NCBI GenBank assembly: GCA_903867305.1
Contig: CAIPQU010000030.1
Span: forward strand, 1-64,000
Length of the DNA: 64,000 nucleotides
Direction of reading: 5' to 3'
Source: an uncultured beta proteobacterium
GTDB lineage: Bacteria > Pseudomonadota > Gammaproteobacteria > Burkholderiales > Burkholderiaceae
Every line of letters starts with the position of its first letter. Positions within the stretch are counted from its first letter, which is position 1. The notes beneath the pieces are model-generated. The model was not told the DNA's origin. It ran no database searches and saw only the letters and a program-made list of their open reading frames with translations. A program made the position numbers and the translations under genes. Positions 50,644-59,035 of the stretch are shown here, piece by piece.

Positions 50644-51522
50644 TTGAAATCAGAAACAAAAGGAATGTTAATTGGGTTAGTTGGTATTGTTATATTTGGA
50701 CTAACTTTACCAATGAGTAAGCTTGCGGTTGAAGTATTTTCTCCCGAGTTCGTTTCTTTTGGCAGGGCAACAATAGCCGGCATTACTGGGCTCATCTACA
50801 TTCGTTGGGTGAAGGCGCCTATTCCTCCATGGAAAATAATTAAAAAAATGTTATTAATTATCGGTGGTATTGTCATTGGTTTTCCATATTTGATGACATG
50901 GGCGATGGCGAAGGGGCCTTCAGCACACGGTGGAATTATTTTAGGATTTATGCCAATCATGACAACCGTCGTTGGCGTCTTACGATTTAAAGAGAGGCCC
51001 TCAAAGGGGTTTTGGTTGGCTTCACTGATGGGGACTGCATTCGTTTTAATCTACGCCCTCATCCAAGGATCTGGACAACTATCTTCTATGGACTTTTTAT
51101 TATTCAGCGCCGCGATATTTTCAGCGATTGGATACGCACAAGGGGGCGATCTTTCACGGGAAATGAGTCCTAAATTGGTCATATCTTGGGCAGTTGCTTT
51201 ATCGTTACCTTTAAACGGTCTGGTTAGCTATTTGGCGTTTGAGCCACAGTACTTGCAAGTTGGCCTTATATATTGGGCATCTTTTTTATTTTTGGGCTTC
51301 TTTTCGATGTATATTGGCTTTTTCTTTTGGTATGCTGGGCTATCTATTGGCGGTATATCTCGGGTGAGTCAGGTTCAATTGCTGCAACCATTTATCACAC
51401 TGATATTTGCGTATTTATTTTTGTCTGAAAAACTAACCGCAATGAATTTTATATTTGCCGGCTTAGTCGTGTTATCGATTCTAGTCGGAAAAAGAATGAT
51501 GGTAGTAAGAGCTCATTCGTAG
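50644..51522 (+). CDS. EamA/DMT superfamily transporter
   Basis: The 292-residue protein has ten hydrophobic helices in two EamA repeats (GMLIGLVGIVIFGLTLPMSK; VSQVQLLQPFITLIFAYLFL). The start TTG 50644 keeps the N-terminal residues; ATG 50668 is an alternative. It probably exports amino acids or metabolites. Its 3' end overlaps the convergent 63-residue gene by 10 bp. Confidence 0.85.
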   Translation: MKSETKGMLIGLVGIVIFGLTLPMSKLAVEVFSPEFVSFGRATIAGITGLIYIRWVKAPIPPWKIIKKMLLIIGGIVIGFPYLMTWAMAKGPSAHGGIILGFMPIMTTVVGVLRFKERPSKGFWLASLMGTAFVLIYALIQGSGQLSSMDFLLFSAAIFSAIGYAQGGDLSREMSPKLVISWAVALSLPLNGLVSYLAFEPQYLQVGLIYWASFLFLGFFSMYIGFFFWYAGLSIGGISRVSQVQLLQPFITLIFAYLFLSEKLTAMNFIFAGLVVLSILVGKRMMVVRAHS

Positions 51523-51704
51523 CCTCGAACTTTAATCAATAGCGATTGCTCAGTGCCAAGTTTGTCTACTAATGCCAACCGGAGAGCTTCTTCTTTATAG
51601 TCTAAAAGACTAGGATGAGAACCATCCTGCCCAAGTTGAATAATATAGGTCCACACTAATTGATCTTTAGCAGATCGTTTGTAAAGGTCAACAATCTTAC
51701 GCAT
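51513..51704 (-). CDS. Small conserved-looking protein, unknown function
   Basis: The 63-residue frame starts MRKIVDLYKRSAKDQLVWTY and contains GQDGSHPSLLDYKEEALRLA. It has charged, balanced composition and no membrane segment. I cannot name a family. The coding-like composition and its position directly after the next minus-strand gene (51732-51941, 27 bp gap) suggest a two-gene operon. No strong ribosome binding site is present. Confidence 0.5.
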   Translation of the reverse strand: MRKIVDLYKRSAKDQLVWTYIIQLGQDGSHPSLLDYKEEALRLALVDKLGTEQSLLIKVRGYE

Positions 51705-51731
51705 AAAAATTATTCAACCATATTCAAGAAC

Positions 51732-51941
51732 TTACTCCGTGGCGGTCGCAGGCTCTAACTTAACTGGAGCTGGGGGACGCTTAGAAATTTCGCGCTTGAT
51801 TTTAGCCTGCTCTTTTGGCTTGGTTGACTTCGCTAACATAGTGTTAAGTTGCGTCAGATTTAATGGACCTAATCTGGGTTTGCCAGTTTTAGTTACTAAA
51901 GAATCATTTTTACGAGTTTTTTGATTTTGGCCGACTGCCAT
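51732..51941 (-). CDS. Small basic protein, unknown function
   Basis: ATG 51941 has GGGGGC upstream. Longer versions back to 52067 have an unlikely hydrophobic, Cys-rich start. The 69-residue product begins MAVGQNQKTRKNDSLVTKTG and has GPLNLTQLNTMLAKSTKP with a lysine-rich middle and a Pro-rich tail. It may bind nucleic acid or the ribosome (composition only). It is divergent from the ArsR-type regulator at 52109. Confidence 0.5.
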   Translation of the reverse strand: MAVGQNQKTRKNDSLVTKTGKPRLGPLNLTQLNTMLAKSTKPKEQAKIKREISKRPPAPVKLEPATATE

Positions 51942-52108
51942 AATTGCCCCCAGAGGTATTGATTTTTTATGGGAGCAACGCTCAAATAAGAACCCAAAAG
52001 GGCACACGATTGTGATCAACCTTGAGAATAACAGCAAATAGCATAAAAAACCACAATAAGCGCACAAATATACAGCGTTTATTTATTAATTTCAATATAA
52101 TTGGAAAT

Positions 52109-52447
52109 ATGGAAATTAATGTGGCTGCGAATGCTTTTTTGGCCTTAGGGCAAGAACTACGCTTGAAAATTTTTCATCGTATCGTTAACGCCTGGCCACT
52201 AGGTATAAGGCCTAATGAGTTAAAAATCGATTTAGCGATTCCCCAAGCGACGTTGAGCTTTCATCTCAAACACCTATTGCAGGCAAAATTCATTAGTGTG
52301 GAAAAAGAGGGAACTAGTTTGTATTACCTAGCGAATAAAAATAAGCTACAAGAAATGATCACGGAACTACAACACATAGAAGAAAAAATGGATCAAACGA
52401 CGCAAGTTGGTCAAGCAAAACCAAGAATCAAAGTAAAACTTGAATAA
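52109..52447 (+). CDS. ArsR-type HTH transcriptional regulator
   Basis: ATG 52109 gives a 112-residue protein aligned with the winged HTH start (MEINVAANAFLALGQELRLK). The HTH itself spans about 30-75 (RPNELKIDLAIPQATLSFHLKHLLQAKFI). The metal-binding cysteines of classical ArsR (the CVC motif) are absent, so it may respond to another signal or to redox state. Extension to the in-frame ATG at 52022 is improbable. It is divergent from a small basic gene, which may be its target. Confidence 0.85.
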   Translation: MEINVAANAFLALGQELRLKIFHRIVNAWPLGIRPNELKIDLAIPQATLSFHLKHLLQAKFISVEKEGTSLYYLANKNKLQEMITELQHIEEKMDQTTQVGQAKPRIKVKLE

Positions 52448-52507
52448 AAATCAAAAATTATCAACAGAATCGTTAAAAAGTATTAGAACAAATACTAAAA
52501 TAGTGAG

Positions 52508-53305
52508 ATGAACAAAATATCCGCTTATGTTATTGCATATAACGAAGAAAAAAAAATCGCAGATGCAATTAAAAGTGTTCAATGGGCGGATGAAATTGTC
52601 TTAATCGACTCGCATAGTCAAGATCAAACGGCGCAAATAGCTACTTTAATGGGGGCTAGAGTCGTCCAAGTAGATTTTGATGGATTTGGCAAACTAAGAA
52701 CTGATGCAGTAAAGGCATGTTCACATGAATGGATATTCAGTTTAGATAGTGATGAGCGATGCACGCAAGATGTTGCATCCGAAATCCAAGCAATTGTTCA
52801 ACAAGAAAAATATGACGTTTGTTTTGTTCCCCGTAGAAATTTTTATCTTGGTAAAGAAATACGACATTCTGGTTGGTATCCCAATTATCGCCAACCACAA
52901 TTATTTAAAAGAGATGCGCTAACATATGATGAAAGTCCAGTGCATGAAAAATTTGAAATGAAAACTGGAGCTAAAGTCGGATATTTAAAGAATGCCATTT
53001 GGCAATTACCCTTTAACAATATTGCAGAATCGATATCAAAAATGAATCGATACTCGTCTTTGGGGGCAACAAAGCCAAGACAAAAAGGATCTAGTTTTCC
53101 AAAAGCATTTGGACATGGCTTGTGGGCATTTATAAGACATTACTTTTTCAAATTAGGCTTTTTAGATGGGTGGGCTGGTTTTTTAATTGCGTTTTCATAT
53201 TTTGAAGTAACTTTCTATCGCTATGCAAAAGCACTTGAGCTGCAATATCAGGAAACATGGGACAAAAGTTGGAAAGAAATTCAAACGACAAATCCCAAAA
53301 AATAA
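52508..53305 (+). CDS. WaaE-like family 2 glycosyltransferase
   Basis: The 265-residue protein has ISAYVIAYNEEKKIADAIKS, EIVLIDSHSQDQT and the DxD-like FSLDSDERC, then RHSGWYPNYRQPQLFKRD, the landmarks of the KdtX/WaaE LPS-core beta-glycosyltransferase group. It is probably attached to the inner membrane near the C-terminus and transfers a hexose to lipid A-core. An MFS gene follows 16 nt downstream on the same strand. Confidence 0.88.
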   Translation: MNKISAYVIAYNEEKKIADAIKSVQWADEIVLIDSHSQDQTAQIATLMGARVVQVDFDGFGKLRTDAVKACSHEWIFSLDSDERCTQDVASEIQAIVQQEKYDVCFVPRRNFYLGKEIRHSGWYPNYRQPQLFKRDALTYDESPVHEKFEMKTGAKVGYLKNAIWQLPFNNIAESISKMNRYSSLGATKPRQKGSSFPKAFGHGLWAFIRHYFFKLGFLDGWAGFLIAFSYFEVTFYRYAKALELQYQETWDKSWKEIQTTNPKK

Positions 53306-53320
53306 GGGTAGTTAAATCCT

Positions 53321-54715
53321 ATGTCTGCAGTAAAAAATAAATATATTACCTATCTTGTTGCCACCACATTCTTTATGGAAACATTGGATAGTACGGTGAT
53401 TGCAACGGCGTTGCCGATGATGGCCAATGATTTTTCTGTATTCCCAGTTGATGTTGGTATTGGAATTACAGCATATTTATTGACACTCGCTGTGCTCATT
53501 CCAATCAGCGGATGGTTAGCCGACAGGTTTGGTATGAGAAAAATATTTACATTGGCAATTTGTATATTTACAGGAGCTTCGATTCTTTGTGGTATTAGTC
53601 AAAGTCTTTATTTCTTTATCTTCGCAAGAGTATTACAAGGAGTGGGAGGTGCGTTAATGGTGCCAGTCGGACGGATCATTGTTTTGCGTAATACCCCTAA
53701 AGAAGGAATCATTGCTGCTATCGGATTAATTACTTGGCCAGCTTTAATTGGCCCCGTTGTCGGGCCAGCATTAGGCGGTTTATTTACAAAATATGCCACT
53801 TGGCATTGGATCTTTTTTATCAATGTACCGATTGGGATTATCGGCATTATCTTAAGTTTGATCTGGATTAAAACTCCTGGAGAAGTTAAAAAATCTCCTT
53901 TAGATGGAAAAGGATTTATTTTGAGTGGTTTAGCTTTATCGAGTCTTATATATGCGGTCGAATTATGTCGGCATATACAAGATAGTAGAAACAGCATCTT
54001 CATTTTTGTAACTATTGGAATGTTTACAGGGTATTTAGCTATAAAACATTTTCAAAAATCTCCGCACCCAATGATTGACCTATCTCTATTAAAAATCCCC
54101 ACATTTGAATCTACACTGATTGCCGGAAATCTGTTTCGGATTGCCCTACATACAACACCTTTTTTAGTACCACTCTATCTGCAAGTTGGATTAGGAATAG
54201 ATCCCTTTCAAACGGGAGTGATTGTCATGAGTATTTTTGTTGGTAACTTAGTGATGAAGGCTGTTACGACTCCATTGTTAAATCGATATGGATTCAAAAA
54301 AGTCATGACGATTAATGGAGTTGCCATTATTTTTTCTTTACTGTCTTGCGCTTTAATTTCTGAAGCGATGCCAGTGTGGATTGTCATGATTATTTTATTT
54401 ATCAATGGGTTAGTTAGATCGATGCAATTTACGTCTATCAACACTTTAGGATTGGCCGATGTACCACAAAGCAAGATGGGAGGTGCCTCTGCTTTAGCAA
54501 GCACAGGGGTGCAACTGAGCATGGCTTTAGGAATTGCTGTGGGTTCATTGGCACTAAGTATTGCTACTGCTCTAAATGATGGAAATCCCGATTTGCCTAG
54601 CAATCACGATTTTCAGTTAGCTATGGTTTTAGTTTTAATGTTGCCAATTTGGGGCTTATGGCGACAACGAAAAATGAGCTCTAATGCAGGTGATGACATC
54701 AGAAAAAAATATTAA
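53321..54715 (+). CDS. MFS drug transporter, DHA2 (EmrB-like) type
   Basis: The product is 464 residues with 14 membrane segments. The early FMETLDSTVIATALPMMAND (DHA2 motif) and GWLADRFGMRKIFTLAIC are diagnostic, and RVLQGVGGALMVPVGR is motif C-like. It is probably a proton-coupled exporter of hydrophobic compounds. No EmrA-like partner is present. It starts 16 nt after the WaaE-like gene. Confidence 0.88.
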   Translation: MSAVKNKYITYLVATTFFMETLDSTVIATALPMMANDFSVFPVDVGIGITAYLLTLAVLIPISGWLADRFGMRKIFTLAICIFTGASILCGISQSLYFFIFARVLQGVGGALMVPVGRIIVLRNTPKEGIIAAIGLITWPALIGPVVGPALGGLFTKYATWHWIFFINVPIGIIGIILSLIWIKTPGEVKKSPLDGKGFILSGLALSSLIYAVELCRHIQDSRNSIFIFVTIGMFTGYLAIKHFQKSPHPMIDLSLLKIPTFESTLIAGNLFRIALHTTPFLVPLYLQVGLGIDPFQTGVIVMSIFVGNLVMKAVTTPLLNRYGFKKVMTINGVAIIFSLLSCALISEAMPVWIVMIILFINGLVRSMQFTSINTLGLADVPQSKMGGASALASTGVQLSMALGIAVGSLALSIATALNDGNPDLPSNHDFQLAMVLVLMLPIWGLWRQRKMSSNAGDDIRKKY

Positions 54716-54803
54716 TTGTTCTAATTTGTACAAAAAATAGTTTATCCTTACAGGAATTAATTCAAACCCAAAAAGTGATCAATATCACCATTCGAGACAA
54801 GAT

Positions 54804-55679
54804 ATGAATATTCTATTTATAGGTATCGGTAAGATGGGATTACCCATGTCAACCCATTTAAAAAAATTGGGGCACCCCCTTAAAGTCATCGATATTAATC
54901 CGCATCAAGTAGAAATGGCTAAACAAGTTGGATTAGAAATAGGCACAGCAGAAGATTACCAATGGGCAGATTGGATTTTTTCTTCAATGCCCAATGATGA
55001 CGCTTTTTTAGGCATTGCAAAATATATTAGTAATCATGTGAAACCTAAAACAGTTTATGTAGACACAAGTACGATATCTATTTCTGCCTCAACCACAGTT
55101 GCTTCTTGGATGGCTGAAAAAAACGTCGAATATTTAAGAGTTGCCGTATCTGGTAACAACCATATGGCAGCTGCAGCGCAATTAACCGTATTAAGTTCCG
55201 GCCCAAAAGAAATTTTTGATCAGGCGTTACCGATGTTGTCCTGTTGGGGAACAAAAGTTTTTTATCTTGGAGCACAAGAGCAAGCTAGACTCATGAAACT
55301 AGTGGTCAACTTACTCATCGCACAAACGAGTGCGATGTTAGCGGAAGGATTGACATTAGGTCGATTGGGAAATCTAAAATGGGAAGATATGTGGGAGGTC
55401 ATCACAAATAGTGCCCCCGGGTCTACCATCATGAAAGCAAAAATGAGCCAATTAGGTAAGCCTATGGGCCAACGTGATTTTTCACCTACCTTTACTGTAG
55501 AACAAATGATTAAAGATTTATCTTTAATTACGGATGCTGCAAAAGATCTTGGGGCGCCTCTTTCCCAAACTCAAACCACTTTGGATTGGATGCATCAAGC
55601 AGTTAGTGAGGGAGATGGTCAATTGGATTATGCGGCGATCATTCGCGTATTGGAAAGAAAAGCAGGACTTGGTAATTAA
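54804..55679 (+). CDS. NAD(P)-dependent 3-hydroxyacid dehydrogenase A (HIBADH family)
   Basis: The product is 291 residues. The N-terminal Rossmann motif is LFIGIGKMGLPMSTHLKKLG, and VAVSGNNHMAAAAQLTVLSS is the substrate region. The catalytic Lys is in QARLMKLVVNLLIAQTSAM and the C-terminal helical domain is present. This is the 3-hydroxyisobutyrate dehydrogenase superfamily, related to tartronate-semialdehyde reductase. It opens the catabolic cluster. A paralogue follows 36 bp later. Confidence 0.85.
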   Translation: MNILFIGIGKMGLPMSTHLKKLGHPLKVIDINPHQVEMAKQVGLEIGTAEDYQWADWIFSSMPNDDAFLGIAKYISNHVKPKTVYVDTSTISISASTTVASWMAEKNVEYLRVAVSGNNHMAAAAQLTVLSSGPKEIFDQALPMLSCWGTKVFYLGAQEQARLMKLVVNLLIAQTSAMLAEGLTLGRLGNLKWEDMWEVITNSAPGSTIMKAKMSQLGKPMGQRDFSPTFTVEQMIKDLSLITDAAKDLGAPLSQTQTTLDWMHQAVSEGDGQLDYAAIIRVLERKAGLGN

Positions 55680-55714
55680 TCGGATTAACTTGAAATAACA
55701 CTGGAGAATTTGGC

Positions 55715-56641
55715 ATGGCACAAAAAATAGGTTGGATTGGACTTGGACGTATGGGTGAAGCAATGGTGAAGCGATTAACCAAAGCAGGCTATGGCGTAGA
55801 TGTTTGGAATCGTACACGAAGTAAAGCGGATCCTTTAGCCGAGTATGGTGCAACTGTAGTTGACAACATTCTTGATTTAGCGGCTTGCGAGACAGTTATT
55901 ACGATGGTGTCAACAACAAAAGATTTGAAACAAGTGTTATTTGGACCTGGAGGTCTAGTAACAACAGCAACGAAACCGAAAGTCGTAGTAGATAGCTCAT
56001 CTATTTCGCAAGAAGGTTCAGCAGAAGTTCGAAAAGAGTTAGAAGCCTTGGGGGTTGCTTACTTATGCGCACCTGTGTCTGGTAATGCAAAAGTTGCTAA
56101 AGCAGGAAAACTGTTGATGGTATCTTCTGGACCCAAAGATTTGTATGACAAAGTAGAGCCTTATTTTCAAGCCATGTCTAGAAAATGTATGTGGATTGGC
56201 GAAGGCGAGTTAGCACGCGTTTGGAAAATTGCGCACAACACGATGTTTGGTGTGGTTATTCAAAATTTATGTGAAATTACTGTACTTGCTGAAAAAGCAG
56301 GCATTCCGCGCCATTTATTTTTAGAAAGTATTAATGACTCTGTTTTGGGATCCATGTATACCCGTTATAAGACACCGGTTCTAACGAACCTGAATTTCGA
56401 AGCCGTGACATTTACCCCAGAGTTACTCTTAAAAGATATGGATTTGGGTATGGCTGCCGCTAAAGCTCATGGCGTTTCTATGCCTAGTGCCGCAGCAACT
56501 CGCGAGTCTGTTGCAAGAATGATTGGCCGTGGTTATGGCGACACAGATTTTTCTGCACTACTGATCGAAGTTGCTAAGGATGCTGGCTTGGAGCTCAAGT
56601 CAGAAAATAAAACGATAAGTGATGGGTTAGAGGCAAATTAA
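55715..56641 (+). CDS. NAD(P)-dependent 3-hydroxyacid dehydrogenase B (HIBADH family)
   Basis: The product is 308 residues with GWIGLGRMGEAMVKRLTKAG, the APVSGNAKVAKAGKLLMVSS substrate loop and catalytic RVWKIAHNTMFGVV. A GGAG ribosome binding site precedes the ATG. It is adjacent to the amidohydrolase start (stop TAA immediately followed by ATG), implying operon coupling. The two paralogues may handle stereoisomers or successive steps. Confidence 0.88.
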   Translation: MAQKIGWIGLGRMGEAMVKRLTKAGYGVDVWNRTRSKADPLAEYGATVVDNILDLAACETVITMVSTTKDLKQVLFGPGGLVTTATKPKVVVDSSSISQEGSAEVRKELEALGVAYLCAPVSGNAKVAKAGKLLMVSSGPKDLYDKVEPYFQAMSRKCMWIGEGELARVWKIAHNTMFGVVIQNLCEITVLAEKAGIPRHLFLESINDSVLGSMYTRYKTPVLTNLNFEAVTFTPELLLKDMDLGMAAAKAHGVSMPSAAATRESVARMIGRGYGDTDFSALLIEVAKDAGLELKSENKTISDGLEAN

Positions 56642-57982
56642 ATGGCGAAGACAACTTTAATTCGTGGTGCAACGATTGTGACAATGGATGCACAGGGTGA
56701 CTTATTAGACTCGGATATATTGATTGAAGGATCTGAGATCAAAGATATTGCTAAACGAATTGATGCTCCTGCAGATGAAATCATTAGTGGTGCTGGCTAT
56801 ATTGTTATACCCGGCCTCATTAACGCACATATGCATACTTGGCAGACTGCCTTAAGAGGTGTTGCGGCGAACTGGACTCTATTAGAGTACTTTCAAAAGA
56901 TGCACTCTGGATTAGCAACAGTCTTTGAGCCAGAAGATTTGTATATCGCGACTTATATGGGCGCATTAAATCAAATCAATTGTGGAACGACTACGTTGGT
57001 AGACTGGTGTCATAACAATAAAACATCACAACATAATGATGCAGCGGTTAAAGGGCTTATTGAGTCTGGTATAAGAGCTGCATTTTTTCACGGTACTCCA
57101 AAACCAGAGCCCAAAGAAGGTGAAATACCTTTTTGGGAAAGACCGCATCCAAGAAAAGAATTAGAACGATTAGTTTTAGCTTACGGCAGTCACGACTTAA
57201 TCTCGATTGGAACCGCAATCTTAGGGCCCCACTATTCAACACTAGATGTGGCGCTCCATGATTTTGCTATGGCAAAAGATTTGAATATGATTGCCTCCAT
57301 GCATCAAGGAGGAGGACCAGCAAGAACACCTGAGGGGTGGCAGGTTCTAGAATCAAAAGGACTATTGGGCCCCTCCATTAATATTGTTCATGGACATGCA
57401 CTGAGTGATGAGCAATTAAAACGTTTTTGTGATTTAGGAATGACCTTTTCAGCTACTGCTGAAAGTGAAATGTCTCAAGGTCACGGACACCCCCTAACAG
57501 GCCGCTTAAGAGACAATGGAAAAGCACCTTCTCTAGGTGTTGATTTAGAAAGCGTGTGTGGTGGCGAAATGTTTATTCAAGCAAGAATTGCCCTAGGAAT
57601 ACAACGTAGTTTAGACAATTTTGATTATCGCCAAAAGCATGGAACGATTCCGCCAACCAGTACCGTTAGAACAAGAGAGGCTTTAAGTTGGATCACTATA
57701 GAAGGCGCCAGAGTATTGGGTCAATTAGACCGAATTGGAACCTTAAAAGCTGGAAAACAAGCGGATATCGTAATGATCCGTTCATCTGACTTGAATATGC
57801 AACCCGTTAATGATCCAGTTAGTGCCGTTGTTATGCAGACAAGCCTGGCGAATATAGAAAATGTGATGATCGCTGGTCAATGGAAAAAGAAAGGTGGAAA
57901 GTTGCTGGATGTTCATTTAGCTCCAAAGGTAGAACAACTCAATGAATCTGCAAAAAAAATTACCCAAGCATTAGGGTTATAA
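56642..57982 (+). CDS. Metal-dependent amidohydrolase (cytosine deaminase/chlorohydrolase-like)
   Basis: The product is 446 residues. The metal-binding HxH is in GLINAHMHTWQTALRG, with further ligands in ASMHQGGGPARTPEG, VHGHALSDEQ and the Asp in LGVDLESVCGG. The fold matches TRZ/ATZ-type hydrolases and 8-oxoguanine- or SAH-deaminase-like enzymes. The start abuts the preceding stop. In this cluster it may open a heterocycle or amide whose products feed the dehydrogenases (inference). Confidence 0.88.
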   Translation: MAKTTLIRGATIVTMDAQGDLLDSDILIEGSEIKDIAKRIDAPADEIISGAGYIVIPGLINAHMHTWQTALRGVAANWTLLEYFQKMHSGLATVFEPEDLYIATYMGALNQINCGTTTLVDWCHNNKTSQHNDAAVKGLIESGIRAAFFHGTPKPEPKEGEIPFWERPHPRKELERLVLAYGSHDLISIGTAILGPHYSTLDVALHDFAMAKDLNMIASMHQGGGPARTPEGWQVLESKGLLGPSINIVHGHALSDEQLKRFCDLGMTFSATAESEMSQGHGHPLTGRLRDNGKAPSLGVDLESVCGGEMFIQARIALGIQRSLDNFDYRQKHGTIPPTSTVRTREALSWITIEGARVLGQLDRIGTLKAGKQADIVMIRSSDLNMQPVNDPVSAVVMQTSLANIENVMIAGQWKKKGGKLLDVHLAPKVEQLNESAKKITQALGL

Positions 57983-58001
57983 ATTAAACAGAGGGGCAAC
58001 C

Positions 58002-58988
58002 ATGAACCAAACAACAATTAAAGCACTTAACATACTTAAAAAAGTCTGTGCATTTACACTACTGACGATAGGACTTAATGCCTTTGGACAGTCCTATCCA
58101 AATAAACCAATACATTTGATTGTTGCGTTTACGGCAGGTAGTGCTACAGATATTATTGCTAGAGCAGTTGCAGATGTAATGGCTACCAATATTGGTCAGC
58201 CTATTATTATTGAAAACAAACCTGGAGCAGGTGGAACAATTGCTGCAGGTCAAGTAGCTAAAGCAGATGCAGATGGTTATACATTTTTGGTGCACTCATC
58301 TGGCCACACCTTAAACCCATTTATTTATAACAACCTGCCGTATGACACCTTAAAAGATTTAACTGGAGTGGCGACTTTAGGAGCAACACCAAATGTTCTC
58401 GTAGTATCGCCATCTAAGCCATGGAAAACGGCAGCAGATTTGGTCGCTGCCGCAAAAGCAAATCCTGGCGAGTTAAATTATGGATCAGCCGGTGTTGGAA
58501 GTGCGACACATTTAAATGCTGAAAAATTTAACTTATCCGCCAATATTAAAGCTACGCATATCCCTTATAAGGGAACGCCGGAGGCTAACTCAGAAGTTAT
58601 CGGTGGTCGCATTGATTGGTTTTTTTCTCCATTAGGTTCAGCCTTATCTTTAGTCCAAAGTGGAAAATTAAAAGCTTTAGCTGTCAGCACTTCCAAACGA
58701 ACCACCCTTCTGCCAAATGTTCCAACGACACTTGAGGCAGGTATACCCGACTCTGATTATGTCTTGTGGGTTGGGCTACTTGCACCATCAGGTGTTCCTG
58801 CACCAATCATTAAAAAGATGAATGAAGAAGTCAAAAAAGCCCTTGAAAATAAAGACGTCAAAGAGCGCTTTGCTAAGTTAGGGGCAGAGCCTTTTATCAT
58901 GACGCCGGATGGCTTTAATAAATTCATTCGTGACGAGATGGTGGTTTCTTACCGTATTAGTAAATCGGCCAACTTAAAAGGTAATTAA
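58002..58988 (+). CDS. Bug (TctC) family solute-binding protein
   Basis: The product is 328 residues with a signal peptide (about 1-28, ending AFG). Family motifs are SYPNKPIHLIVAFTAGSATD, QPIIIENKPGAGGTIAAGQV and NYGSAGVGSATHLNAE. An AGAGGGG ribosome binding site precedes the ATG. It lies 19 nt after the amidohydrolase gene, so it is probably the periplasmic receptor for the cluster's substrate. No TctAB transporter is seen in the window. Confidence 0.92.
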   Translation: MNQTTIKALNILKKVCAFTLLTIGLNAFGQSYPNKPIHLIVAFTAGSATDIIARAVADVMATNIGQPIIIENKPGAGGTIAAGQVAKADADGYTFLVHSSGHTLNPFIYNNLPYDTLKDLTGVATLGATPNVLVVSPSKPWKTAADLVAAAKANPGELNYGSAGVGSATHLNAEKFNLSANIKATHIPYKGTPEANSEVIGGRIDWFFSPLGSALSLVQSGKLKALAVSTSKRTTLLPNVPTTLEAGIPDSDYVLWVGLLAPSGVPAPIIKKMNEEVKKALENKDVKERFAKLGAEPFIMTPDGFNKFIRDEMVVSYRISKSANLKGN

Positions 58989-58993
58989 TGATA

Positions 58994-59035
58994 CGGTTTG
59001 TAAGTTGGGGGCGATAAGCCCCCATGATTAAACCG
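58994..59035. terminator. GC-rich nested hairpin at a convergent junction
   Basis: The inner stem TGGGGGC/GCCCCCA (59006-59024, loop GATAA) is enclosed by CGGTTT/AAACCG (58994/59030). The minus-strand stop codon of the PrpD gene (59028) is inside the outer stem. No T-run follows, so it may be a processing or pausing structure rather than a classical terminator. Confidence 0.55.

Noticed and set aside
53608..54603. Long minus-strand frames opposite the DHA2 transporter
   Set aside because: They are mirror frames of hydrophobic coding sequence with no independent start signals.
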